NCBI RefSeq assembly: GCF_900108585.1 | Contig: NZ_UESZ01000001.1 | Location: 3,348,001-3,412,000, forward strand | Length of the DNA stretch: 64,000 nucleotides | Reading direction: 5' to 3' | DNA from: Branchiibius hedensis | GTDB lineage: Bacteria; Actinomycetota; Actinomycetes; Actinomycetales; Dermatophilaceae | Shown here: piece by piece, positions 42,750-51,849 of the stretch | How the letters are laid out: every line of letters starts with the position of its first letter | Numbering within the stretch: the first letter of the stretch is position 1 | Made by a program: the position numbers and the translations under genes | Notes under the pieces: generated by a model | What the model was told of the DNA's origin: nothing | The model's input: the letters and a program-made list of their open reading frames with translations, nothing else | Databases searched by the model: none

Positions 42750-42813
42750 GACTTTGGATGGGTGTGGCGGCTTTCGAAGACGCGAACCCGACACACGTAT
42801 CCAGACCCGCGAG
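42750..42813. repeat. dispersed imperfect palindrome, copy 2 (inverted)
   Basis: The reverse complement of this stretch matches 16394-16459: GGGTCTGGATACGTGTG, CGGGTTCGCG, TTCGAAA, GCCACAC and ATCCAAAGTC line up with only scattered differences and one 2-nt gap. It lies between the small ORF and the flavoprotein gene, ending 17 nt before the latter's ATG, so it may affect its expression. Confidence 0.65.
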
Positions 42814-42830
42814 GGGGCTAGCGTTGATCT

Positions 42831-44264
42831 ATGACCACCGAGCCCGCGCCGCACGAGGACTATGACGTCGTCGTGATCGGAGGTGGGCCCGCCGGAGAGA
42901 ACGCTGCGCAGTACGCGATCCAGGGCAGCGATCGCACCGCAGTCCTGATCGAGCGGGAACTTGTCGGCGGCGAGTGCTCGTACTGGGCATGCATGCCGAG
43001 CAAGGCGTTGTTGCGTCCGGTGGAAGTGGCCGACGCGGCGCACGCCCTGCCGCTGACCGGAGACGTGCACCCCGACCTCGCCAAGACCTTGCTGCGACGT
43101 GACGACTTCACTTCGCACCTCAACGATTCCGGTCAGGTGGCGTGGGCCGAGGGCGCCGGCATCCACGTCCTGCGCGGCACCGCCCGCCTCAGCGGGGAAC
43201 GCTCGGTCACCATCACCGACCAAGACGGCAACCAGCACACGGTCCGAGCCCGGCATGCGGTGGTCATCGCGACCGGCACGACGGCGGTGGTGCCGGACAT
43301 CCCCGGTCTGCGCGCGGCGTACCCCTGGACCTCCCGCGACGCCACGAACCTGCACGAGGTGCCCGGTCGCATCGCCATCCTCGGTCTGGGTGTCGTCGCC
43401 TGCGAGGCGGCGACCTGGCTGGCCGCACTCGGAGCGGACGTGACCCTGATCGGTCGCAGCGATCGTCCACTCGAACGAGTCGAGCCCTTCGCCGCCGAGC
43501 TGGTGTTGAAAGGACTGCGGGACAAGGGAATCGAGGTAGTCCTGAACTCATCGATCGATTCGGTGAGCCGCTCCGACGCGCGCCAGACCGGTGTCGGGCA
43601 CCTCCACGGCGGGCCGGTCACCATCACGTACGCCGATCGCCGGGTCGAGGTGGACGAGATCCTGGTGGCAGCGGGGCGGGCTCCCGCCACCGCTGATCTG
43701 GCTCTCGACTGTGTCGGCGTGAGCACGGACCATGGTTATTTGCGGGTCGATGAGCACCTGTCCGTACCGGGCAAGCCGTGGCTGTACGCGGTCGGCGACG
43801 TCAACGGCAAGGCGCTGCTGACCCACATGGGCAAGTACCAGGCCCGCATCGCCGGAGCGGTCATCGCGGCCCGCGCGACCGGCCGGCCGATCGACGGCGA
43901 CGAATTCCGTGATCTCGCCGACGACGGGGCCGTCCCGCAGGTCGTCTTCACCACCCCGCAGGTCGCGGCCGTCGGTCTGACCGCAGCGCAGGCACCCCAT
44001 GCCCGCGTGGTCGATTACGACCTGGCCACCGTTGCCGGCGCCTCGCTGCAGGGCGACGGCTACACCGGGCAGGCCCGCCTGGTGATCGACGGAGACCTCA
44101 TCGTCGGAGCCACTTTCGCCGGCCCGGACGTTGCCGAATTGGTGCATGCGGCGACCATCGCGATCGTGGGGCGCGTGCCGCTCGCCCGGCTCTGGCACGC
44201 CGTACCGTCCTATCCCACGGTCAGCGAAGTGTGGCTGCGGCTGTTGGAAACTGTGCGGGGTTGA
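42831..44264 (+). CDS. FAD-dependent pyridine nucleotide-disulfide oxidoreductase (lipoamide dehydrogenase-like)
   Basis: A 477-residue flavoprotein with the FAD motif G-G-G-P-A-G at residues 17-22, a redox-active pair Cys49/Cys54 in G-G-E-C-S-Y-W-A-C-M-P-S-K, the NAD(P)H motif L-G-L-G-V-V-A-C-E, the second FAD region Y-A-V-G-D-V-N-G and a C-terminal dimerisation domain ending H-A-V-P-S-Y-P-T-V-S-E with the His that usually activates the disulfide. It reduces a disulfide or quinone using NAD(P)H. It is not with 2-oxoacid dehydrogenase genes, so the partner is unknown. The PerM-like gene follows 16 nt downstream. Confidence 0.87.
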   Translation: MTTEPAPHEDYDVVVIGGGPAGENAAQYAIQGSDRTAVLIERELVGGECSYWACMPSKALLRPVEVADAAHALPLTGDVHPDLAKTLLRRDDFTSHLNDSGQVAWAEGAGIHVLRGTARLSGERSVTITDQDGNQHTVRARHAVVIATGTTAVVPDIPGLRAAYPWTSRDATNLHEVPGRIAILGLGVVACEAATWLAALGADVTLIGRSDRPLERVEPFAAELVLKGLRDKGIEVVLNSSIDSVSRSDARQTGVGHLHGGPVTITYADRRVEVDEILVAAGRAPATADLALDCVGVSTDHGYLRVDEHLSVPGKPWLYAVGDVNGKALLTHMGKYQARIAGAVIAARATGRPIDGDEFRDLADDGAVPQVVFTTPQVAAVGLTAAQAPHARVVDYDLATVAGASLQGDGYTGQARLVIDGDLIVGATFAGPDVAELVHAATIAIVGRVPLARLWHAVPSYPTVSEVWLRLLETVRG

Positions 44265-44280
44265 CCTCTAGGTTTGGTCC

Positions 44281-45417
44281 ATGGCCGATCTGAAGGTGCT
44301 CTCGGACGAGTCGGACCGGCCGTTCTGGCGTCGTGCCTGGCTCGTGGTCGGCATCGCGCTGCTGTGCACGTTGGTCGGTCTGATCGTCTGGCGCGGCTCC
44401 GGCCTGATCATCAATGTCATCACCGCCTGGTTCCTGGCGCTCGCGATGGAACCGGCGGTCGCCAAACTCAGCCAGCGGATGCGCCGCGGAGTCGCCACCG
44501 GTGTGGTCATGGTGATCGCGGTGATCTGTGTCGTCGTGTTCATCCTGGTTTTCGGCAACCTCTTCATCGACCAGTTGGTCTCCCTGATCAAGGCTGTGCC
44601 GTCGATCACCGATGACGTGCTGTCCTGGTGGAACAAGATCAGCGGCTCCTCGATGTCGGCCGACACCCTGCTGAAGAACCTGGACCTGTCCAACTCGGAT
44701 CTGGCGGGGTACGCCGAGAACGTCGCGGGCGGCGTACTGGGACTCATCGCCTCAATCGTCTCGGGCTTCCTCGGGCTGTTCGTCCTAGGTTTCTTCGCCT
44801 TCTACATCTCCGCGTCGATGCCCCAGTTGCGCACCTGGTGCGCTTCGCGGATGAAACCGCACCGGCAGGTGCCCTTCCTCGCCGCCTGGGACATCATGAA
44901 GATCAAGGTCGGCGGGTACATGGCCGCGCGCGTGGTGCTGGCCGCGATCAACTCCGCGTGCAGTGCCGTCGCGTTCTATCTGATCGACCTGCCGTACTGG
45001 TTGCCGCTGGCGTTGTGGACCGGTTTGGTCGCACAGTTCGTGCCCAATGTCGGCACCTACATCTCGATCATCCTGCCGGTCATCGTCGGTCTCACCTCTG
45101 GTCATTGGACCAATGGCGTGTGGGTGCTGGCCTACGCGCTGGTCTACCAGCAGATCGAGAACCTCACCATCGAGCCGAACATCTCGGCGAAGGCAGTCGA
45201 TCTGCATCCGGCGGTGTCGTTCGGTGCCGCGGTGCTGGGTGGGCAGTTGTTCGGCGTCGCCGGCGCGCTGCTCGGTGTGCCGATCGGGGCGACCTGTGTC
45301 GCCCTGACGGAGATCTACAAGACGAAGTACGCCGTGACCGACGAGACGCAGGCCGAGGTGGCTTCGCTGGTGGCTGGTGAAGAAGGCGACGACGCCGGGG
45401 AACCAGCACCGGCCTGA
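44281..45417 (+). CDS. AI-2E / PerM family membrane transporter
   Basis: A 378-residue membrane protein with about 8 hydrophobic segments. The conserved C-terminal block P-N-V-G-T-Y, Y-Q-Q-I-E-N-L-T-I-E-P, the V-D-L-H-P-A and G-A-L-L-G-V-P-I-G stretches are hallmarks of the AI-2E/PerM family, whose members export signals or ions (some are Na+/H+ antiporters). The start lies 16 nt after the flavoprotein stop. Substrate cannot be predicted. Confidence 0.87.
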   Translation: MADLKVLSDESDRPFWRRAWLVVGIALLCTLVGLIVWRGSGLIINVITAWFLALAMEPAVAKLSQRMRRGVATGVVMVIAVICVVVFILVFGNLFIDQLVSLIKAVPSITDDVLSWWNKISGSSMSADTLLKNLDLSNSDLAGYAENVAGGVLGLIASIVSGFLGLFVLGFFAFYISASMPQLRTWCASRMKPHRQVPFLAAWDIMKIKVGGYMAARVVLAAINSACSAVAFYLIDLPYWLPLALWTGLVAQFVPNVGTYISIILPVIVGLTSGHWTNGVWVLAYALVYQQIENLTIEPNISAKAVDLHPAVSFGAAVLGGQLFGVAGALLGVPIGATCVALTEIYKTKYAVTDETQAEVASLVAGEEGDDAGEPAPA

Positions 45418-45508
45418 TAGTCGTTGGTCCTGACAGTCAACGTCTGCCTTCCCTAGAGTGGGGCGCAGTCGAATCGCGCCGACGAGGGCGCACAAGGAGG
45501 AACCCCTG

Positions 45509-46867
45509 ATGTCCAGTCTCGATCTTGACGCCCCCACGCCCGAAGAGCCCCAGCAGGCGGCGGCCGCTGAGCCCGCTCCGGCTGCCGCGCCTGCCCCGGC
45601 TGCGGCACCGGCCGCCCCGGTGGCGACCGTCGAGCCGACCCCGGCGCCGGTCATCCCCGACGTAGCCCCCGTCACCTCCACCGCGCTGACCCTCGAGCCG
45701 CCGGCCGCCGTCGCGGTCGTCAAGGACGAGCAGGCAGTCCAGGCCGTCCCGATCAGCGATGAGGCGCAAGCCAAGATCGACGAGCGCGCCAAGGCGTTCG
45801 TGAACGACCTGACCAGCATCGACATGAAGTCGCCAGCGTTCACCGAGAAGGTCAATTCGATCATCCTGATGGGTGATTCGGACATCAAGCGCTCCTCCGA
45901 GGTGTCCAACCGGATGCTGCAGCGCCCCGCCGCGAAGATGGACGACAGCAGCCCGCAGGGCAAGGTCGCCAAGACGCTGGTCGACCTGCGCAACACCGTC
46001 ACCGATCTGGACCCGCACCGCGCCGACCTGACCGGCGTCAAGAAGCTGCTGAAGTGGCTGCCCGGTGGCAACAAGGTCGACCACTACTTCGCCAAGTACC
46101 AGTCCGCGCAGTCCCACCTGGACGCGATCATCCGCTCGCTGGCCTCCGGTCAGGACGAGTTGCGCAAGGACAACGCCTCGATCGATGTCGAGCGCACGAA
46201 CATGTGGAACACCATGCAGAAGCTGGGCGAATACAACCAGCTCGCAACGGCACTCGATGGCGAAGTGCAGCGCAAGGTCGGTGAGTTGCAGGCCGCCGGG
46301 CGCACTGATGACGCCAACACGCTGCAGTCCGACGTGCTGTTCGCGGTGCGCCAGCGCCGCCAGGACATCGCCACCCAGATGGCCGTGTCCGTGCAGGGCT
46401 ACCTGGCGCTGGATCTGGTGCGCAAGAACAACCAGGAACTCATCCGTGGCGTCGACCGTGCGCAGACCACCACCGTGTCGGCGCTGCGTACGGCGGTCAT
46501 CACCTCCCAGGCCCTGTCGCAGCAGAAGCTGGTGCTTGACCAGATCTCCTCACTGAACGCGACGACCTCCTCGATGATCGAGGCCACGTCCGAGCAGTTG
46601 AAGACCCAGGGTGTGCAGATCCAGCAGCAGGCCGCCAGTAGCACGATCGAGGTCGACAAGCTGGAGAAGGCGTTCGACAACGTGTTCCAGGCCATGGACG
46701 AGATCGACACCTTCCGGGTGCAGGCCGCGCAGAACATGCAGCAGACCATCGGTGCCCTGCAGACCCAGATCGAGCGGTCCAAGCCGTACATGGAGCGCTC
46801 GATGCGCCAGAGCGGGCAGGACCTGCCGTCCTCTTCTGCAGGGGATTCCCCGCAGATCACCTCGTGA
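45509..46867 (+). CDS. toxic anion resistance protein TelA-like
   Basis: A 452-residue soluble protein. Residues 10-70 are an Ala/Pro-rich linker, then the TelA domain: V-S-N-R-M-L-Q-R-P, L-K-W-L-P-G-G-N-K-V-D-H-Y-F-A-K-Y, A-L-D-L-V-R-K-N-N-Q-E-L-I-R-G-V-D and the long coiled-coil stretch toward the C-terminus. TelA proteins give tellurite and other envelope stress resistance by an unknown mechanism. AAGGAGGAA precedes ATG 45509. GTGA overlap with the DUF475 gene points to joint action. Confidence 0.88.
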   Translation: MSSLDLDAPTPEEPQQAAAAEPAPAAAPAPAAAPAAPVATVEPTPAPVIPDVAPVTSTALTLEPPAAVAVVKDEQAVQAVPISDEAQAKIDERAKAFVNDLTSIDMKSPAFTEKVNSIILMGDSDIKRSSEVSNRMLQRPAAKMDDSSPQGKVAKTLVDLRNTVTDLDPHRADLTGVKKLLKWLPGGNKVDHYFAKYQSAQSHLDAIIRSLASGQDELRKDNASIDVERTNMWNTMQKLGEYNQLATALDGEVQRKVGELQAAGRTDDANTLQSDVLFAVRQRRQDIATQMAVSVQGYLALDLVRKNNQELIRGVDRAQTTTVSALRTAVITSQALSQQKLVLDQISSLNATTSSMIEATSEQLKTQGVQIQQQAASSTIEVDKLEKAFDNVFQAMDEIDTFRVQAAQNMQQTIGALQTQIERSKPYMERSMRQSGQDLPSSSAGDSPQITS

Positions 46868-47961
46868 AGGCGCTCAAACACTTCCGTATTGACCTGATCA
46901 TCACCCTCGCGGTGCTGATCATCGCGTTCCTCTACGACTCGTGGGCCGGTGTCTACCTGACCGCGGTGTTGATCCTGGTGGAGATCGTCTTCTCCTTCGA
47001 CAACGCCGCGGTCAACGCGAAGTACCTGGTGCGGCTGAATCACTTCTGGCGGCGGATGTTCCTGACCGTCGGGATCCTGATTGCCGTGTTCGGAATGCGG
47101 CTGATCTTCCCCTTCGTGATCGTCTGCCTGTCCGGCGGCGTCACCCCGGTGGAAGCGGTTCACCTTGCGCTGCAGAAGGGTTCGGTGGATCAGGAGGGGT
47201 CGTACGCCGATCTGCTGAACGATGCGCATCCCGCGATCGCCGCCTTCGGTGGGATGTTCCTGCTGCTGCTCTTCCTGGACTTCCTCTTCGACGGTGAGCG
47301 GGAGATCACCTGGCTGTCCTGGATCGAGCGGCCGCTACAGAAGCTGGGCCGGCTCTCCACCTTGTCCGTGGCCGTTGCTGGCACGATCCTGCTGCTGGTC
47401 GTGCAGTTCCTGGTCCCGGACTCCGAGGACACCACGGTGCTGTTCTCGGGGCTGCTGGGAATCGTGATCTATCTGCTGGTCAACGGGTTGTCCTCGGTCC
47501 TGCAGGAGCGGGACGCGGCACGGACCGCCGAGTTGGAGGCAGCGGATCGCTCGGCCGGACACACCGTGCTGCTCGCGGGCAAGGCGGCCTTCTCGATGTT
47601 CATGTTCCTGGAGGTGCTGGACGCGACGTTCAGCTTCGACGGTGTCATCGGTGCGTTTGCGGTGACTCCCGATCCGCTGATCATCATGCTCGGCCTGGGT
47701 GTCGGTGCGCTCTACGTGCGGTCGATGACCGTCTTTCTGGTCGACAACGGCACGCTGGGTGAGTACAAGTACCTCGAGCACGGCGCGCACTGGGCCATCG
47801 GGGCGCTCGCGATCATGCTGCTGCTGTCGATCCATTGGCACCTGGGCGAATTCGTGATCGGCGCGGTAGGCATCTCGTTCATCATCGCCGCCATCGTCAA
47901 CTCGGTGATCGCCCGGCGGCGTGCCCTGGCGGAGCCGACGGACGCGCACGTGACGATCTAG
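46864..47961 (+). CDS. DUF475 (TerC-superfamily) membrane protein
   Basis: A 365-residue membrane protein with 8-9 helices. Two related acidic motifs, V-F-S-F-D-N-A-A-V-N-A and T-F-S-F-D-G-V-I-G-A, sit in membrane helices as in TerC/Alx proteins, which are linked to Mn2+ export and tellurium resistance. It is coupled to the TelA gene by a GTGA overlap, so the two probably form a metal/oxyanion stress module. Confidence 0.86.
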   Translation: MKALKHFRIDLIITLAVLIIAFLYDSWAGVYLTAVLILVEIVFSFDNAAVNAKYLVRLNHFWRRMFLTVGILIAVFGMRLIFPFVIVCLSGGVTPVEAVHLALQKGSVDQEGSYADLLNDAHPAIAAFGGMFLLLLFLDFLFDGEREITWLSWIERPLQKLGRLSTLSVAVAGTILLLVVQFLVPDSEDTTVLFSGLLGIVIYLLVNGLSSVLQERDAARTAELEAADRSAGHTVLLAGKAAFSMFMFLEVLDATFSFDGVIGAFAVTPDPLIIMLGLGVGALYVRSMTVFLVDNGTLGEYKYLEHGAHWAIGALAIMLLLSIHWHLGEFVIGAVGISFIIAAIVNSVIARRRALAEPTDAHVTI

Positions 47962-47974
47962 CGCCGCGTGCGTC

Positions 47975-48044
47975 ACTAGCTCGGAAATCCGCACTATCTC
48001 GGAGATTTCAAGCTGAGATTTCCGAGCTAGTGCGGATTTCCGAG
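47975..48044. repeat. two overlapping perfect inverted repeats
   Basis: ACTAGCTCGGAAATC (47975-47989) pairs with GATTTCCGAGCTAGT (48017-48031); CTCGGAAATCCGCACTA (47980-47996) pairs with TAGTGCGGATTTCCGAG (48028-48044). The pairings compete with each other, so two different hairpins are possible. It follows the DUF475 stop by 13 nt and may end that transcript, and it borders the deletion scar. Confidence 0.7.
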
Positions 48045-48244
48045 TCTTCGCCGGCTACGACTCGGGCCAGGCGAACCGCGAGGACCCCCGACAGCAGCAC
48101 GGTCGTCGCGCCCATTGCGACCAGGGCCCCGCGGATTCCCAGCAGGTCGCCGAGCAGCGGTCCCAGCGGGAGACCGACCAGGGCAGCAGTTTGGGTGATC
48201 CCGTTCATCGCGGCGGAGACCGAGCCGCGGTGCTCGTCGGGGGT
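48008..48244 (-). pseudogene. C-terminal fragment of an MFS transporter
   Basis: The leftward frame reads E-H-R-G-S-V-S-A-A-M-N-G, then two hydrophobic helices (A-A-L-V-G-L-P-L-G-P-L-L-G, A-L-V-A-M-G-A-T-T-V-L-L-S-G-V-L-A-V-R-L), the last part of an MFS permease. Only about 75 residues remain and the tail runs into the inverted repeat. Upstream of 48244 the frame has no MFS sequence because the other strand becomes a nucleoside phosphorylase fragment. A gene remnant. Confidence 0.6.
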
Positions 48245-48782
48245 GGGGCGTCCGTCGACGGCGATCGCCGTGGAGGAGTTGGCCCGGGTAGGCGTTACCT
48301 CCGTCATCCGGGTGGGCAGCAGTGCGGCGCTACAACCCGGTATCGAGTCGGGTGACCTGCTCGTCAGCGAAGGTTCGTTGCGCAACGACGGCACCACCGC
48401 GGCGTACGCGCATCCGGGATTCCCCGCGGTGCCCGACCTGGCCATCGCCCTCGACCTGCTCCAGCAGGCTCAGCGGCTGGTGTCGGGGACCTCGACGAAC
48501 GTGTACTTCGGGATCAACGCGACCGACGACGCGTTCTACGCCGAGGGGCCGGAGTGGATCCGGTCGCTGAGCGAGCTGGGGATCCTCAACGTCGAGATGG
48601 AGAGCGCCGCGATGTACGTCGTGGCGCGGCTTCGGGGCCTGCGAGCAGGCATGATCTGTGCATGCTCGAGCAACCTGGTCGACGGCGCGAGTCTCTACGA
48701 CGAGAAGAACTCGCGGCTGAAGGACGGCTGGATGCGCAGCATCGAGGCAGCCCTGGAAACCTGTGTCGCGCTCGACCTGTGA
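48234..48782 (+). pseudogene. 5'-truncated nucleoside phosphorylase (uridine phosphorylase family)
   Basis: From S-G-V-G-R-P-S-T-A-I-A-V-E-E-L onward the frame is a normal PNP/UDP phosphorylase C-terminal two thirds: V-I-R-V-G-S-S-A-A-L-Q-P-G-I, G-D-L-L-V-S-E-G, V-E-M-E-S-A-A-M-Y and a natural C-terminus. About 70-100 N-terminal residues, with the first phosphate-binding loop, are missing. An in-frame GTG at 48243 could still start a product, but it would lack part of the active site. The break coincides with the break of the MFS fragment. Confidence 0.68.
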
Positions 48783-48788
48783 CCGGCG

Positions 48789-50336
48789 TCAGGCCGACCA
48801 GCGCGTGACGCCGCCGACCACGGTGCGTACGGCGCGTGCCTGGCTGATCGCCGACGGTGAGTCCGCGGCAAAGAAGTCGGTGTCCAGCGCCACGAAGTCC
48901 GCCAGCTGACCCTCGGTGAGCCGACCCGCGGCGGTGAATCCGCCTGCGGCGAGCCAGGATCCGGTCGTATGAGCGGATATCGCCTGGTCCAAGGTGACGC
49001 GTTCTTCGGGGTGCCAGCCGTCGGGGGGTGTGCCGTCGCGGCGCTGGCGGGTGACCGCCGCGTAGAGCGTGGCCATCGGGTCGGGTAGCTCGACCGGCGC
49101 ATCCGTTCCGAAGGCGACCAGTGCGCCGGCGTCGAGCAACGTGCGGGTGGGGTACTGCAGCACGTCGTGACCGCCGAGCAGATCGTCGGCCAGGTCCATG
49201 TCGCTGGTGGCGTGCGTGGGTTGGACCGAGGCGATGACGCCCAGGTCGGCGAATCGAGGTACGTCGCTCGGCCGGAGGTGCTGGGCATGCTCGATCCGCA
49301 GTGGGAGGGTCACGCCCATGTGCCGGAGCCGTTCGTAGACGTCGAGCACACGGGTGTTGGCCCGATCGCCGATCGCATGGGTCGTGACCGCGATGCCGGC
49401 GGCCGTAGTCCGAGATGTCAACTCCCACAACAGATCTGAGTCCGTGACCTCGATGCCTTGGTTGTCTTCGTCACCATGGAAGCCGTGGTGCATGTCGCAA
49501 CTGTGCGAACCGAGAGCCCCGTCGCTGAAGATCTTCATCGGCCCGGTGCGCACCCAGTCGTCCCCGTCCCCGGAGCGGCGGCCATCCGCGATCGCGACGT
49601 CCAGAGCGGTGACCGGTAGACACTTGACCACGCGAATGTCGAGGGTGCCCGCGGCCGCCATCGCCAGGTAGGCCGCGCGCACGTCTTCACCGTCGATGTC
49701 GGTCACCGCGGTCACGCCCAGCGACAGCAGATGCTCCTGCAGCCGCGGCAGCAACACGGCCAGGTCGCCACCGAGGTCCGTGGTCTGCAGGGCCTCCAAG
49801 CCCCGCCCGGCGGCTTCCCGGAGGAGCCCCGTGGGCTCGCCGTCCGGCGTACGGTCAATGGCGCCACCTTCGGGGTCGGGAGTGTCACGGGTGATGCCAA
49901 CCGCTTGCAGCGCAGCGGAATTGGCCCACATGGAATGGCCGTCACGGCTGGAAAGGGCGATCGGATGGTCACCGCTGACAGCGTCGAGGGCCCACCGGTC
50001 CGGCCACACGCTCGGGGTCCACAGGTTCATGTCCCACCACCCGCCGAACAACCATTCGCCGGCGGGCCGTGCCGCAGCGTGAGCGGCGATCCGGGCCAGC
50101 GCTTCCTCCAACGAACGGGTCGGGCGCAGATCCACATCGGCCATCGACCGGGCCATCCAGCCGGTGTGGATGTGCGCGTCGTGCAGCCCGGGGATCACCA
50201 ATTCCCCTGGCAGATCAATGGTTTCATCGACGTCACCGGAAGACACGATGCGCTCGCCATCGACCAACAAGCTGGTCACCCAGGGCTGCTGCGGGTCACC
50301 GGTCCAGATGCGCGGGTGGCGGTAGAGCGTCGGCAC
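48789..50336 (-). CDS. YtcJ-type metal-dependent amidohydrolase, second copy
   Basis: A 515-residue amidohydrolase family 3 member. Metal motifs: H-D-A-H-I-H-T-G, G-P-M-K-I-F-S-D-G-A-L-G with the likely carboxylated Lys, T-T-H-A-I-G-D, R-I-E-H-A-Q-H and F-G-T-D-A-P-V. Substrate unknown. GTG start at 50334-50336, weak ribosome site. It has the same domain order as the enzyme at 18012-19637 but is clearly diverged. It ends 6 nt from the truncated phosphorylase on the other strand. Confidence 0.82.
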   Translation of the reverse strand: MPTLYRHPRIWTGDPQQPWVTSLLVDGERIVSSGDVDETIDLPGELVIPGLHDAHIHTGWMARSMADVDLRPTRSLEEALARIAAHAAARPAGEWLFGGWWDMNLWTPSVWPDRWALDAVSGDHPIALSSRDGHSMWANSAALQAVGITRDTPDPEGGAIDRTPDGEPTGLLREAAGRGLEALQTTDLGGDLAVLLPRLQEHLLSLGVTAVTDIDGEDVRAAYLAMAAAGTLDIRVVKCLPVTALDVAIADGRRSGDGDDWVRTGPMKIFSDGALGSHSCDMHHGFHGDEDNQGIEVTDSDLLWELTSRTTAAGIAVTTHAIGDRANTRVLDVYERLRHMGVTLPLRIEHAQHLRPSDVPRFADLGVIASVQPTHATSDMDLADDLLGGHDVLQYPTRTLLDAGALVAFGTDAPVELPDPMATLYAAVTRQRRDGTPPDGWHPEERVTLDQAISAHTTGSWLAAGGFTAAGRLTEGQLADFVALDTDFFAADSPSAISQARAVRTVVGGVTRWSA

Positions 50337-50489
50337 CCGACCACTCTAGATGGGCTGCGCTGAAGGTCCTGGCCCAGGCGCTCCGCCCCTGACCAGGGCT
50401 TTCACGCATCCCAAGCGTTAAACAATCTGGCGCGCAGCGCACTAGGAGCGACCGGTAGCGAACTGTCCGATTGCGGATAGCTTGTCGGG

Positions 50490-50996
50490 ATGAGCTGGAA
50501 CTTCATGGCCGTCTTCGTCGAGGGCACCTCCCCCGAGGAGGCGGCCGCACTGCTCGGCCCGCTGCACCCCACCGGGGAGCACAGCAACCTCGAGATGGCC
50601 GAGCTCGATCCCGGCGAGGTCTTCGTCGGCACCAAGGGGGCCTGGACCCAGCTGTGGGGCGGCGCTCTCAGCGTCCCCGACGGGGTGACTCCCCACACTC
50701 GCGTGCTGGAAACCGTCTTCGGCAGCACCGCTAGCGTCTGGGGCTTCACCCTGCACGACGGGGAACACGTCCGGCGGTGGATGTCGATCGAGGGTGCGGT
50801 CAGCCAGGACGAGGGGACGCCCTTGGCGATCGAGTCGCGCTACCGGATGCCCGACTGGGGAGTCGATGAGGACTTCATCTTCGCCGTGATCCGCGACGTG
50901 ACGGGGATCGAGTTCGACCCCGGAATGGTGTTGGAGATCTACCGCGAGGGTGCGGAGCACCGCACCCACGGTCGTGGTTGGTTCCGTAGAAGGTGA
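50490..50996 (+). CDS. protein of unknown function
   Basis: A 168-residue soluble protein beginning M-S-W-N-F-M-A-V-F-V-E-G-T-S and ending with a basic tail R-G-W-F-R-R-R. It has regular alternation of hydrophobic and acidic residues and codon usage like neighbours, so it is likely real. No domain recognised; no signal peptide or membrane segment. The 150-nt gap before it holds nothing clear. It is followed by the protease/ABC operon 25 nt downstream and might belong to it. Confidence 0.6.
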   Translation: MSWNFMAVFVEGTSPEEAAALLGPLHPTGEHSNLEMAELDPGEVFVGTKGAWTQLWGGALSVPDGVTPHTRVLETVFGSTASVWGFTLHDGEHVRRWMSIEGAVSQDEGTPLAIESRYRMPDWGVDEDFIFAVIRDVTGIEFDPGMVLEIYREGAEHRTHGRGWFRRR

Positions 50997-51021
50997 GTCG
51001 ACCGCCGTACGCTGATCGATC

Positions 51022-51849
51022 GTGACGATCCGCGAGCGCCCGGCCGGGGTGGCAGACCTATGGCGTACGCCGATGAGCGTGCCCCCGACGCCCCTCACCA
51101 AGCGTCAACTCACCACCGAGACCGTCCTGGTGCTGCTGCTCAGCCTGGGTGCGTCGGCGATCTACAGCCTGCTGTCGATCATCCGCCGCCTGGTCGTCGC
51201 GGCGCAGACCAACACCAGCCTGAACCAGCAGAGTTCGTCGCTGAACACCTCGCAGGCCCAACAGCAGTGGCTCGACTTCATCTATCAGGTCGTCGGGATC
51301 GCCCTGGCCCTCGTGCCGGCGATCCTGGTGATCCATCTGCTCGGTCGGGAGATGACCAGCGCCACGCGCTACCTGGGCTTCGATCTGACCCGGCCGAAGT
51401 TCGACCTGTCGCTGGGCGCGTTGCTGGCCGCGTGCGTCGGGATCCCGGGCCTGGCGCTCTACGTGATCGCCCGCGACCTGGGCTTCAACACCACCGTGGT
51501 GGCCTCCGGGCTGGGTGACACCTGGTGGTCCTGGCCGGTGCTGATCGCCTCCGCGGCGCAGAACGCCATCGTCGAAGAAGTCATCATGCTGGGCTATCTG
51601 TTCACCCGCTGGACGCAGGCCGGATGGCGACTACCGGCCGTGCTGATCACCTCGGCGGTGGTCCGCGGCAGCTACCACCTCTACCAGGGGTTCGGCGGGT
51701 TCCTGGGGAATCTGATCATGGGCCTGATCTTCGGGCTGGTCTATCTGCGGGTACGCCGCGTGCTGCCGATGGTGGTCGCGCACACAATCCTGGATACCGT
51801 GGCTTTCGTGGGATACGCATTGCTGCACAACAACGTCGGGTGGCTGTAG
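51022..51849 (+). CDS. CPBP family intramembrane metalloprotease (CAAX-like)
   Basis: A 275-residue membrane protein with about 6-7 helices. The CPBP motifs are present: E-E in N-A-I-V-E-E-V-I-M-L-G-Y-L-F-T-R-W, the His in G-S-Y-H-L-Y-Q-G and the final H in V-V-A-H-T-I-L-D. Bacterial members process or give immunity to peptides, or act as membrane proteases of unknown target. GTG 51022. Its stop abuts the ABC ATPase start (TAG-ATG), so the genes form one operon. Confidence 0.85.
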   Translation: MTIRERPAGVADLWRTPMSVPPTPLTKRQLTTETVLVLLLSLGASAIYSLLSIIRRLVVAAQTNTSLNQQSSSLNTSQAQQQWLDFIYQVVGIALALVPAILVIHLLGREMTSATRYLGFDLTRPKFDLSLGALLAACVGIPGLALYVIARDLGFNTTVVASGLGDTWWSWPVLIASAAQNAIVEEVIMLGYLFTRWTQAGWRLPAVLITSAVVRGSYHLYQGFGGFLGNLIMGLIFGLVYLRVRRVLPMVVAHTILDTVAFVGYALLHNNVGWL

